The notes below the pieces were generated by a model. That model did not search any database. It saw nothing but the letters and a program-made list of their open reading frames with translations, and had not been told where the DNA came from. A DNA stretch of 53,065 nucleotides from Minisyncoccota bacterium (GTDB taxonomy: Bacteria > Patescibacteriota > Microgenomatia > UBA1400 > PJMF01), in assembly GCA_029881675.1 (NCBI GenBank), contig JAOUMD010000004.1, positions 1-53,065 on the forward strand, read 5' to 3'. Positions 21,332-28,969 of this stretch are shown here, one piece after another; position 1 is the first letter of the stretch, and the number at the start of each line of letters is the position of its first letter. A program made the position numbers and the translations under genes.

Positions 21332-22858
21332 TTATGGTAGAGCAATGTTTGGATTAAATTGACCCATCATGAGTGTAAAGTCCATCAAATTAACTTTTCC
21401 ATCAGCATTGATGTCAGCCACAGGATAGTCAGTTCTCATGAATTGTGAGCTGAGGATTGTGTAATCCATAATGTTCACTTTTCCATCCTTATTAAGGTCA
21501 GCACTTTTTTGTTTAACGGTAAATGTAAATTCTTCTGAAGCGACTTCCTTATTCTCTTGGTTCATAACTTGAACTTTAATAATTCCTGTTCCAATTCCAT
21601 GGTAGGAAATATCCGCGTGTGATTCAGGACAGGGTTTATTTACTCCATATAAACAGTATGTCGTACCATCTGCATTCATTGATTCAATAGCATTAGAAGA
21701 AACACTGACAATGTCATTGTTTAAAGAAGTCCATACATAGTGGAAGGGGCTTAGATCAGTCACTATATTATCATCACTGTCTCTTAATACGGCATTGACT
21801 CCATAGCCGTGGTAAGGGCCCATTAGGAATACTTCAATGTCTTCAGTAACAGGTTTCTTTTCTATATAGTAGCCAAATTCAGAAGGAGGTTTGTGGTCTA
21901 TAGATAAGAATGCTTGAAGGTTTAGATTTTCAAAATGAACTTTACCTAAGCCATCTTTTGAAGTTAAGTCAAAAACAGACATAATTAAAGGATTTCCTAA
22001 TTCATTACCGGTAAACCCTGGGTAATATAGTTGTTTATAGCTTGAAGTACCATCATAAGTTCTTAGTTCTGTTACCTCCCAAAATCCACCAGGAGTATAT
22101 TTGAAATAAATGTACATTCTCATTGGGATGGATTGTTCAGACCAAGTTATTTCTAAAGTAGTATAGATATCGCTTCCTGGATCAGAATGTACTGTAATAT
22201 TTGGATCGTCAGCTATAAATTTCTTACCATTGGTTTCAATATAGAAGTTGTCAGCACTAAGTTTTGCATAAGCTGTGGCAAAGGAAACTTTGTTGTTTGT
22301 GACTGTTTCTTTTAATTTACAATACTGAGCTGGCATAACTTGAGCACAATATGCCCCAATAGGACAATATGGCATTGGTGGCTGATAACAGAATTCGTTG
22401 TTTGAACAGTCTGTGTCAGACTGGCAGAATTGTAGTGTTGTCGGAGTTGGGGTCGGTGTTGGTGAAGGGCAAACTAGAATAGGATCACAAGGAGCCTGAA
22501 TACATTGAACACTTTGGTAGAAACATCCAACAGGTGGAGATGGATAGGGTGAAGGAGCTGGTGATCCAGTTGGAATAGGTGATGGAGTAGGTGTTGGAAC
22601 TACTGTTGAAGTAGGCACTGGTGATGGTAGCTCACAACTAGGAGGTTGTTCACAACCACATTCATTTGTACCACCAGGAATTAGAGTTCCATTTGCACAA
22701 TAGTCAGGTGCAAGTTGCCAACTAGGGCATACTGCTTGATTATTATTATCATAAGTACAGTTTGGGTTAGGAGTCATCGCATCAGCATTTTGAGAGAAAA
22801 AACTATTTCCCAAAATAAAGGTCAATAGAATAAGGGGAACTAGGAGAAATTTCTTCAT
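21332..22858 (-). CDS. Secreted Cys-rich protein with C-terminal type I dockerin
   Basis: A 508-aa exported protein. A signal peptide (MKKFLLVPLILLTFILGN..., cleavage after about residue 27, NADA) leads to Cys-rich modules (CTYDNNNQAVCPSW, CGCEQPP, then CQSDTDCSNNEFCY), split by Pro/Thr/Ser linkers. The middle (about 195-445) is a beta-rich domain of unknown function. The C-terminus is a dockerin with two calcium-loop repeats: DLNKDGKVNIMDYTIL and DINADGKVNLMDFTLM. I start it at the ATG at 22858 since the upstream in-frame ATG adds three residues before the signal. Its Cys modules are near copies of those in the gene at 19209 in the reverse order. Dockerins bind cohesins; the partner may be encoded next door. 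Confidence 0.8.
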   Translation of the reverse strand: MKKFLLVPLILLTFILGNSFFSQNADAMTPNPNCTYDNNNQAVCPSWQLAPDYCANGTLIPGGTNECGCEQPPSCELPSPVPTSTVVPTPTPSPIPTGSPAPSPYPSPPVGCFYQSVQCIQAPCDPILVCPSPTPTPTPTTLQFCQSDTDCSNNEFCYQPPMPYCPIGAYCAQVMPAQYCKLKETVTNNKVSFATAYAKLSADNFYIETNGKKFIADDPNITVHSDPGSDIYTTLEITWSEQSIPMRMYIYFKYTPGGFWEVTELRTYDGTSSYKQLYYPGFTGNELGNPLIMSVFDLTSKDGLGKVHFENLNLQAFLSIDHKPPSEFGYYIEKKPVTEDIEVFLMGPYHGYGVNAVLRDSDDNIVTDLSPFHYVWTSLNNDIVSVSSNAIESMNADGTTYCLYGVNKPCPESHADISYHGIGTGIIKVQVMNQENKEVASEEFTFTVKQKSADLNKDGKVNIMDYTILSSQFMRTDYPVADINADGKVNLMDFTLMMGQFNPNIALP

Positions 22859-22937
22859 ATAATACAAAAAATAAGTACTTAATTTTATTCTAAAGAAAAA
22901 ATGATGAGGTGACTAGGGGTCATTTTAATAATAAAGA

Positions 22938-24539
22938 TTAACAGTTATCGAAGAATCTTCCTGAAAGAAGGGAATAATCTAATAAGTTGATCTTATTATC
23001 TCCACTGATGTCTGATCTTGGATTTATTGGGTTAGTGCTAAAGAAGTCGGTGACTAGAATAGTATAGTCTTTAATATTGACCACACCATCAAGATTAATA
23101 TCTTCAGAACAAGATATAGGTGAGGGAGAGACGGATGGGCTAGGTGTAGCAATGGGAGTGGGAGATGGTTCAATAGTTGGGGTAGGGCTGGGAGATGGAG
23201 TGGGGGTTGGAGTAGGGGTTGGTGAAGAAATAACATTTGCAGATGCTCCAATTACACTTGAGAAACCACTCTGGAATGGACCGATACCTGCTTGGAAAGC
23301 AGCTGATGAAGTTTTTAGTTTATAACTTTCAGGATTGGTCAGAGATGGAGAAGAGAAAAATTCAGGTTGACCATACTGATCCCCACTACCATTTGCAATA
23401 TTTGGTCCTGGTTCACCAGAAACCCACAGATTGGTATTAAAGTTAATCCCACTTGTTAAGTCAGTCCAAATATCTACACCTCTTTTTGAGTAAACAATAT
23501 TTTTATAGTATTGATTAGTTCCCTGGGTAGGGAGAGGATCGATAGAAGTTCCAGTTTTATCAATGTTCCATAATAGATTGTTGTGAATATTAATATTTTT
23601 AATAGCAGCTCCACTTTGGCCTCCATCAAAGAAAGTGATTCCATAGTAACAGTCTGTCGCAATGTTGTTATAAACTTCGACATTATTCATTTGAGCGCCC
23701 CAGCCTGTGTAATGTTCTTCAGCTAATTCAATACAGCGACCTTTTTTACCATCTTTGTAGTATTCAGAGTTACTTGTGTAATAAGAAAAGTTGTTACGAA
23801 CAATTGAATTAGGAGAATTATCTATATATATATTTACACCAAAATTGTCATAGGCAGTATTGTTTTCAATGATTGACCCAACTACTCTAGTCATGGCAAT
23901 ACCCTCACCATAGTTGTTATAAACAGTGTTATTTTTGATAGTTACGTTTTCTGCTCCATGATGACCTTTAATTCCTGATCCCCACATACTGCTTTGGCCA
24001 GTGTGAGCAAATGCTAAGTTTGTATTATAGACTTTGCTATTTTGCATGGTGATATTTTGACCATCTATATTAATCCCATGACCTTTACAGTCATGAATAT
24101 CTAGATTGTCTAGAATAATATTTTGAGATGAAATATCTATATCAGCACAGTAGCCATCAGTTTCACCAGGGTTCTTTCCTTTTTGAATTTCTAGTCCAAT
24201 CACCTTAATATAGTCACCTGTAATTAAAAGCGGTTGAAAGTTGAAATTTCCATTTACGACAGGTCTTCCAGAAGTGGTAGAGATAGTTATCCAATTATTT
24301 GCGTTACCACTTTTGTTTAATCTTAGCTGTTCGTTGTAAATCCCAGGATTTAATTTAAGCTCATCTCCAGGATTAAGGACAGAAATACTTTTTTCAAAGG
24401 TTTTAAAGGGGGAACTTTGTGAACCATTATTATTATCATTACCAGAAGGGGAAACAAAGTAAGTTGAAGCTGCCGCCTGGCCAGAGCTCATGAAAAATAG
24501 GAACAAAAAGAAAAGGCTATATATAAATTTTTTTAGCAA
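22938..24539 (-). CDS. Secreted right-handed parallel beta-helix protein with type I dockerin
   Basis: A 533-aa exported protein, signal peptide residues 1-25 (hydrophobic, ending QAAAS). The domain begins STYFVSPSGNDNNNGSQSSP, a typical start of pectate-lyase-like helices, and continues with repeated N/D-rich coils (ITMQNSKVYN, VTIKNNTVYNN, SIIENNTAYDN) up to about residue 430. Such folds bind or cleave polysaccharides, but no catalytic residues can be assigned. A long Pro/Thr/Ser linker (about 440-475) connects to a dockerin with DINLDGVVNIKDYTIL and DISGDNKINLLDYSLL. The frame opens with TTG at 24539, which gives the complete signal peptide; I see no ATG alternative upstream. It is the last gene of the surface cluster to be reached from the ncRNA side. 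Confidence 0.82.
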   Translation of the reverse strand: MLKKFIYSLFFLFLFFMSSGQAAASTYFVSPSGNDNNNGSQSSPFKTFEKSISVLNPGDELKLNPGIYNEQLRLNKSGNANNWITISTTSGRPVVNGNFNFQPLLITGDYIKVIGLEIQKGKNPGETDGYCADIDISSQNIILDNLDIHDCKGHGINIDGQNITMQNSKVYNTNLAFAHTGQSSMWGSGIKGHHGAENVTIKNNTVYNNYGEGIAMTRVVGSIIENNTAYDNFGVNIYIDNSPNSIVRNNFSYYTSNSEYYKDGKKGRCIELAEEHYTGWGAQMNNVEVYNNIATDCYYGITFFDGGQSGAAIKNINIHNNLLWNIDKTGTSIDPLPTQGTNQYYKNIVYSKRGVDIWTDLTSGINFNTNLWVSGEPGPNIANGSGDQYGQPEFFSSPSLTNPESYKLKTSSAAFQAGIGPFQSGFSSVIGASANVISSPTPTPTPTPSPSPTPTIEPSPTPIATPSPSVSPSPISCSEDINLDGVVNIKDYTILVTDFFSTNPINPRSDISGDNKINLLDYSLLSGRFFDNC

Positions 24540-24581
24540 GTTATCTATATATTAGTCAGACTTCTATACAAAAAACAAGAA

Positions 24582-24610
24582 TTGAAATCATACTTTTTTT
24601 AGCTTATTCT
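24582..24610 (+). promoter_or_regulatory. Promoter of the structured RNA
   Basis: TTGAAA (24582-24587) and TATTCT (24605-24610), 17 nt apart. The start near 24617 lies 18 nt before the closing stem of the RNA at 24635. Confidence 0.45.
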
Positions 24611-24634
24611 TTATTTAGATTAACTGCTCTTTAA

Positions 24635-24789
24635 CTTGAGAACTTAGCGTGAGAAGTGAACGTATTTCCTCAACAGTTTTACGAAGGGCTTAAGAATTGT
24701 TCAAGTAGTGTAATGCTACCTGGCGGTCTGCCCACCTGGTTAACCCGGGGATTAATATTGCTTCTCACGCTAAGTTCTCGAGTTTTTTT
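24635..24789 (+). ncRNA. Unidentified structured RNA of about 155 nt
   Basis: A 22-bp nearly perfect stem (24635-24656 with 24761-24782, one T-G wobble) encloses 104 nt and is followed by seven T (24783-24789), so it ends like an intrinsically terminated RNA. Its central 19 bp begins GAGAACTTAGCGTG. Inside, TGAAC (24657-24661) can pair with GTTCA, GTAG with CTAC, and CCTGG with a CCGGG element, suggesting a multi-branched fold. I do not see the tetraloop of SRP RNA, tRNA-like ends of tmRNA, or a coding frame. A 6S-like RNA is conceivable. A MITE-like insertion is the alternative. It lies between surface genes and a tRNA-Thr/tRNA-Tyr/rpmG cluster. Confidence 0.6.
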
Positions 24790-24848
24790 ATTAATTTATT
24801 TCAAATAGATCTTAGGTCAAAATTACTAGAGAAAAAATGCAATTTTTT

Positions 24849-24857
24849 TGTTATACT
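24849..24857 (+). promoter_or_regulatory. Extended -10 promoter of the tRNA-Thr/tRNA-Tyr cluster
   Basis: TGTTATACT at 24849-24857. The start near 24864 is about 58 nt before tRNA-Thr(GGT). The three tRNAs may be cotranscribed from here. Confidence 0.6.
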
Positions 24858-24921
24858 CTCTGTCTGTGAGATTGTTTATAGTGGTTTAACCTTTTCTTAA
24901 GGTAGAATGAAAGTGAGCTAT

Positions 24922-24993
24922 GCCCAGATAGTTCAGTGGCAGAACGCTTTCTTGGTAAGAAAGAGGTCGAGGGTCCGATTCCCTCTCTGGGCT
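24922..24993 (+). tRNA. tRNA-Thr (GGT anticodon)
   Basis: Acceptor GCCCAGA pairs with TCTGGGC. The anticodon stem-loop CTTTC-TTGGTAA-GAAAG gives anticodon GGT (reads ACC and ACT), and the T arm ends TTCCGATT-like before CCCTC. The discriminator is T and the CCA tail is not encoded. First of three tandem tRNA genes. Confidence 0.93.
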
Positions 24994-25036
24994 CAGAAGA
25001 GTAGAGAGAAGGATAAACATCTTTAACAGATAAAAC

Positions 25037-25113
25037 GCCGAGATAGCTCAGTTGGCTAGAGCACCTGCTTTGTAACCAGGAGGTCAAGGGTTCGACCCCC
25101 TTTCTCGGCTCCA
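25037..25113 (+). tRNA. tRNA-Thr (TGT anticodon)
   Basis: Acceptor GCCGAGA pairs with TCTCGGC. The anticodon loop TTTGTAA gives anticodon TGT (reads ACA, possibly ACG). The T loop contains TTCGAC. CCA is encoded at 25111-25113. One innermost pair of the anticodon stem is a C-C mismatch. Second tRNA-Thr in tandem, and it supplies codons that are sensed in the thrS leader. Confidence 0.92.
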
Positions 25114-25169
25114 AGAGTCATTTATATTAATTATTTATATATTTAAATACTAAATTAAGATGGCTTTAT

Positions 25170-25255
25170 GCCAAGTTACTCAAGTGGTCAACGAGGGCAG
25201 ACTGTAAATCTGCTGACGATTGTCTTCGTAGGTTCGAATCCTACACTTGGCACCA
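25170..25255 (+). tRNA. tRNA-Tyr (GTA anticodon)
   Basis: Acceptor GCCAAGT pairs with ACTTGGC. The anticodon stem-loop GCAGA-CTGTAAA-TCTGC gives GTA, a long variable arm follows, and CCA is encoded (25253-25255). It precedes rpmG, an arrangement common in bacteria. Confidence 0.94.
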
Positions 25256-25319
25256 AATGATAGGGATATATTCCTACCAGATGACATATCTGTATATATA
25301 GTGTAAAATATCAACTCTT

Positions 25320-25526
25320 ATGGCAAAGAAATCAAAAAAAGGTCCTAGACAAAAAACCGGTTTAAAATGTTCTGATTGTGGAGCATTTGGTTATGTGACT
25401 AAATTCAACAAAAATAACGAACAATTAAAGAAACAAACTGATGGTGAAGGAACCTTCCCATTAAACAAATATTGTAAGAAGTGTATGAAACATACCTCTC
25501 ACAAAGTAATGAAAAAACTTAAATAA
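25320..25526 (+). CDS. rpmG: Ribosomal protein bL33
   Basis: A 68-aa large-subunit protein of the zinc-binding (C+) type: CSDC near residues 17-20 and CKKC near 52-55 form the zinc ribbon. The basic N-terminus (MAKKSKKGPRQ) extends the usual sequence, and the loop between the Cys pairs is longer than typical (NEQLKKQTDGEGTF). It follows tRNA-Tyr by about 65 nt. A TAAAAT hexamer near 25304 lies 10 nt upstream of the ATG, allowing an almost leaderless mRNA in addition to readthrough from the tRNAs. A strong terminator follows at 25555. Confidence 0.93.
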   Translation: MAKKSKKGPRQKTGLKCSDCGAFGYVTKFNKNNEQLKKQTDGEGTFPLNKYCKKCMKHTSHKVMKKLK

Positions 25527-25554
25527 TATTTAAGTAATATCTTATTGAAATTAG

Positions 25555-25580
25555 ACCAGAGATTTATTCTCTGGTTTTTT
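25555..25580 (+). terminator. Intrinsic terminator of rpmG
   Basis: ACCAGAG (25555-25561) pairs with CTCTGGT (25569-25575), followed by a T run to 25580. Confidence 0.9.
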
Positions 25581-25621
25581 ATTGTCTTTATTTGTATTGT
25601 TAATATCTGTATATTCATAAT

Positions 25622-27514
25622 ATGGTATTTAAAGAAGGACAATCAATTGACCCAGTTCCCCAAAAAGAAAATCGAGCAAGACAATTGTTAGACAGACTCT
25701 TGGGATCATTTCGTTCTAGGAGAAATTCAGAAGGAGATACTGTCAGTGATCTTGAATCAGTAAAACAGCCTGAGGCTGATAAAAAAGAAACCATTTTTCA
25801 AGTTTTGAATAAGTCTGAGTTACGTTTAACTGATAACAATAAAAGAGATGCTTTAAATGATAGATTTTTTTCCTTATATGAATTTACTAAACAAGGCTAT
25901 CAAGTTCCTGGGGAGCATTCTATTGATGACTTATTAGAGTATAGGGCTAAAATGGGTTTAAAAAATCAAGATGTTCCTTATTTAGCAGAGCAAGAGATTA
26001 GGGTATTAATAAATGAGATTAAAAAGAAAAGAAAAGAAAAGAGTGAATTAGAATTAGTTATACAAAATGATGAAGAATCAAAAACAACTCCTGAATTAAG
26101 GGAGAAATTAATTAAAATCGAAAATGAACTTCAAGCAGATTTACAAAAGATTTTATTTCCCAAGCAACTAGACAGATTAAAAGAATTAAAACGACTAGAA
26201 GTAACTAGATTATTTGCTGAGTTGCATGTTTTTTTTGATGTTCTACGTAATTATGATTTGATAAATACAGAACAGATTAAAAAAATGTCTGATGATGATA
26301 GAAAATATTTATATAGAACTTTGGGTAGGTTTATGAATGTCTTGGAGTTATTTGCTAGAGAGTCTTTCTCTGATGATGACCAAGTAATGGTTATTTTTGA
26401 ACAAATTGAAGATTATCTTGAACCACTAATTGATTTAAATAAGGAGGATGTGGGAGTCTGGTTAGAAGAAATTGATAGAAAGGCTGAAGGTGACCCAGGA
26501 CATGTCCATTTAGCGGCTACTGTTAGAGGGCGTGATTCTAGCATTGGTACAAAAGGAAATGATTTTCTGACTCGTAGAGTAGAAAAGTTTGGAGTAGCAG
26601 CTGATGAAAGAAGAGGAATTTTAATTACTGATAGTGGCAAATTTGTTTTAAAAAAAGTGATTCATGAAGATGATGGTAGTGAAGTCTTAGCTTTACCATA
26701 TTTAGATAAAGATAATTTTACAGATGAGCAAGCTCATTTCAGTTTATATCCTCAAGTTAAATACATGAGACAAGAGTCTCATATAACCTTATTAAAGCCT
26801 GGCGAACTTGATTATGATCCAGAACAAGATGAATATTCTTGGGATCAGATTGAAGAAAAGGTTATGAATGGAGAAATTACGGACACTGAGACAATTGCAG
26901 CTCTTTATGTTCATCATCTGGAGTCTGAAGGAGTTGAAGCATCGATTGATAATGATCCAGATGATTTTGCTTTTGGTACAGTTATAGATGATCGCGTAAA
27001 GGGAGATCAGTGGCTTGGTATTTCTGAGGATGGAACTTATGTAACTACTCCATATGATGAGTCATTAGGTGTCTTTTATGACCCAGCGACAAATAAATTT
27101 CTTCTCAATTATGAATTTTTCCCACAAAAGGGTAATTTTGCTGGAATGGTATTGAATGGAGGAGCTATTGGAGATCATGAGGTTTTTAGTCCTAAGCAAA
27201 CTGTAGCTGATGAATTAGCCCAAGAGCATGGTCTAAAGGCAAAGTCTTCTACAGAGTTGGGGAGGATAAAAGGTGCTTCGAAGTATGGTGGGAAAGGTGG
27301 AGCTAGTATTCTTCATTTTGTTGAATTATCAAAAGAAAGAGCTACAGCTGAAGAAGCAGAGGGAGGGGATGAAAGATACGAAGTTGGTCAGAAATTATTG
27401 ACTCTTAAACAAATTCAGGAATTAATAGTTGCTAGAAGAATTCGTTGTTCTAGAACTATTGCAGCCTTTATGATGGCAGAGCTCCATATGAAAGAGCCTA
27501 ATTTAAAAGAATAA
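25622..27514 (+). CDS. Large hypothetical protein with a C-terminal Nudix-like domain
   Basis: A 630-aa soluble protein, not recognised as a whole. Residues 1-270 are charged and helical (a long K/E-rich stretch near 135-200). From about residue 505 the sequence resembles a Nudix hydrolase: GGAIGDHE followed by VADELAQEHGL matches the spacing and shape of GX5EX7REUXEEXGU, but the Arg of REU is Asp and the spacing is longer, so activity is uncertain. The C-terminal block LTLKQIQELIVARRIRCSRT also fits the last helix of ADP-ribose pyrophosphatases. The ATG is 6 nt after TATATT (25610-25615), so it is leaderless. It is followed immediately by a convergent glycosyltransferase gene. The role is unknown. 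Confidence 0.65.
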   Translation: MVFKEGQSIDPVPQKENRARQLLDRLLGSFRSRRNSEGDTVSDLESVKQPEADKKETIFQVLNKSELRLTDNNKRDALNDRFFSLYEFTKQGYQVPGEHSIDDLLEYRAKMGLKNQDVPYLAEQEIRVLINEIKKKRKEKSELELVIQNDEESKTTPELREKLIKIENELQADLQKILFPKQLDRLKELKRLEVTRLFAELHVFFDVLRNYDLINTEQIKKMSDDDRKYLYRTLGRFMNVLELFARESFSDDDQVMVIFEQIEDYLEPLIDLNKEDVGVWLEEIDRKAEGDPGHVHLAATVRGRDSSIGTKGNDFLTRRVEKFGVAADERRGILITDSGKFVLKKVIHEDDGSEVLALPYLDKDNFTDEQAHFSLYPQVKYMRQESHITLLKPGELDYDPEQDEYSWDQIEEKVMNGEITDTETIAALYVHHLESEGVEASIDNDPDDFAFGTVIDDRVKGDQWLGISEDGTYVTTPYDESLGVFYDPATNKFLLNYEFFPQKGNFAGMVLNGGAIGDHEVFSPKQTVADELAQEHGLKAKSSTELGRIKGASKYGGKGGASILHFVELSKERATAEEAEGGDERYEVGQKLLTLKQIQELIVARRIRCSRTIAAFMMAELHMKEPNLKE

Positions 27515-27517
27515 AGT

Positions 27518-28876
27518 TTAGTTACACTTAGTTCGACTTGCCTTAATAATGTTCTTAGTACCTGAAATAAAGAGAGGATCAATAGTTAAGGCATTTGTCA
27601 TAGCTTGTTCAATCCAAGATCTGTTTTTACCACTTGAATCAGAAAGTGCTGATAATTGTTCAACAATATGATTAACTTCAGCCTTTCTAGAAATAGCTTT
27701 TTGTTCAAATACTTCTCTAATATTGTGTTCCCATTCACCCCATTCGGCTAGAGTAAGAGTAAAACAACCAGCTGCAGTAGCATCATATGCCATGTCACCA
27801 GAAGGTTTGGTGATAAAACCATCTGCCCATGGGAAAGCATGTTTAGTTAGTATTTCGTTAGCATCCACAATCTGAGGGTGATAAATAATCGAGAATTTAT
27901 GTCCTTCAAGTAATGATGTTCCAACTTTATCAAAATAATTAGGTTGGTCTAGGCTAGAGATAGCATTAGTTTTAATACTTTCTTCTTTGGCCATCTTTTT
28001 TGCCATATCAAAAATATCTTTTTGAGTACCTGCATATAAACAGAGATGGATTGGTAGAGGTCTTTTCCTGAGTAAAGGAAGGAGTTGTTTAAGTAGTGTT
28101 TTAATTTCTGATTTATTTGTTCCCAGTCCTCCTGTACTGAGGCAAAGTTTAATCGGGCCACTTCTCCAAGCTTGTTTTTTATTTCTACACTTAATAATTC
28201 TTGGGTCAACCGGTGGTCCAGTCACAATTACTTTTTCCGGATTAACTTTCTTATTTAAGATAGCGGCTTTTTCTAAAAACTCTGTTTTTGTTTTTTCATC
28301 AAAAACACAGAATTTAACATTATCTTTTTCAGCATTGTTTAAGTATTCATCTCTAACGTGAGGATCAGTGATAACTTGGACGATTTTTTTCCCTTGCCCA
28401 GCAAGAATATTACCTGAAGCTATATGCATTGAAATAATTGGGCACTTTATCTCACTAGTTACATGTAATAGAGGGGGGGTGATACTAGAAAGAATCGGAA
28501 GTTTGCTTCTACCAAATTTATCTACTAAGTCTTTAACTTTTTTAAGAATGGGGTGTCTAGCTAGTGTTTTTCCAATTACTTCTGTTAACTCAATGCTTCG
28601 CCAGTTCTGGCGACTGACGTAATTAGTGGGGTCAAGGATCCAAGCTTTTTTATGGTCAACTTTTTTACCCCAAGCTTCTACACCAATTGCTAAAGCCATA
28701 GAGTAATGTGCTCTAGAAAAGACAACATCAGTTAATGATTCATCTTGTTTTAGACCATGGAGGCCTTTTAAATCCTCTTTATAACTGGCAGAGACAGTAA
28801 TGATTGGAAGTTTAGTTTCTTTTAAGAATTTCTTATCTATTTCAAATAGTTTTTCGATTTGGTGGTTAAGGGACAT
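27518..28876 (-). CDS. GT-B fold glycosyltransferase-like protein
   Basis: A 452-aa protein with the two-domain plan of MGDG synthase, processive diacylglycerol glucosyltransferases and MurG. Key segments: ITDPHVRDEYL (about 168), IVTGPPVDPRII (about 218), LCLSTGGLGTNKSE (about 244-257, nucleotide-binding start of the C-terminal domain), YHPQIVDANE (about 336), and PWADGFITKPSGDMAYDATAAG (about 350-371), the GGG-like donor-binding region. AEWGEWEHNI follows. Membrane-lipid glycosylation is the family's common role; the donor and acceptor are not determinable. TTTAAT lies 6 nt upstream of its ATG, so it may be leaderless. It is convergent with the Nudix-like gene. Confidence 0.75.
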   Translation of the reverse strand: MSLNHQIEKLFEIDKKFLKETKLPIITVSASYKEDLKGLHGLKQDESLTDVVFSRAHYSMALAIGVEAWGKKVDHKKAWILDPTNYVSRQNWRSIELTEVIGKTLARHPILKKVKDLVDKFGRSKLPILSSITPPLLHVTSEIKCPIISMHIASGNILAGQGKKIVQVITDPHVRDEYLNNAEKDNVKFCVFDEKTKTEFLEKAAILNKKVNPEKVIVTGPPVDPRIIKCRNKKQAWRSGPIKLCLSTGGLGTNKSEIKTLLKQLLPLLRKRPLPIHLCLYAGTQKDIFDMAKKMAKEESIKTNAISSLDQPNYFDKVGTSLLEGHKFSIIYHPQIVDANEILTKHAFPWADGFITKPSGDMAYDATAAGCFTLTLAEWGEWEHNIREVFEQKAISRKAEVNHIVEQLSALSDSSGKNRSWIEQAMTNALTIDPLFISGTKNIIKASRTKCN

Positions 28877-28969
28877 ACTCTAATTAAAACAGTTTTAGGG
28901 TAAGAAGGCGAGAGAAGTAAATGACTGTTGATTAAATTATTCTTATAGGTGGATAATAAAATATAGTAT

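Noticed and set aside
22430-23230. Tandem-repeat or CRISPR-like pattern
   Set aside because: The repeats are degenerate Pro/Thr/Ser codons of linkers in the dockerin proteins. No spaced direct repeats with unique spacers occur anywhere in the window.
24635-24789. 5S rRNA candidate on the minus strand
   Set aside because: A short stretch resembles 5S loop C, but the closing stem is too long, the distance to that stretch is about 58 nt instead of about 33, and the T run lies on the other strand.
24851-25114. 87-aa minus-strand frame
   Set aside because: It is the reverse complement of two tRNA-Thr genes and their spacer.
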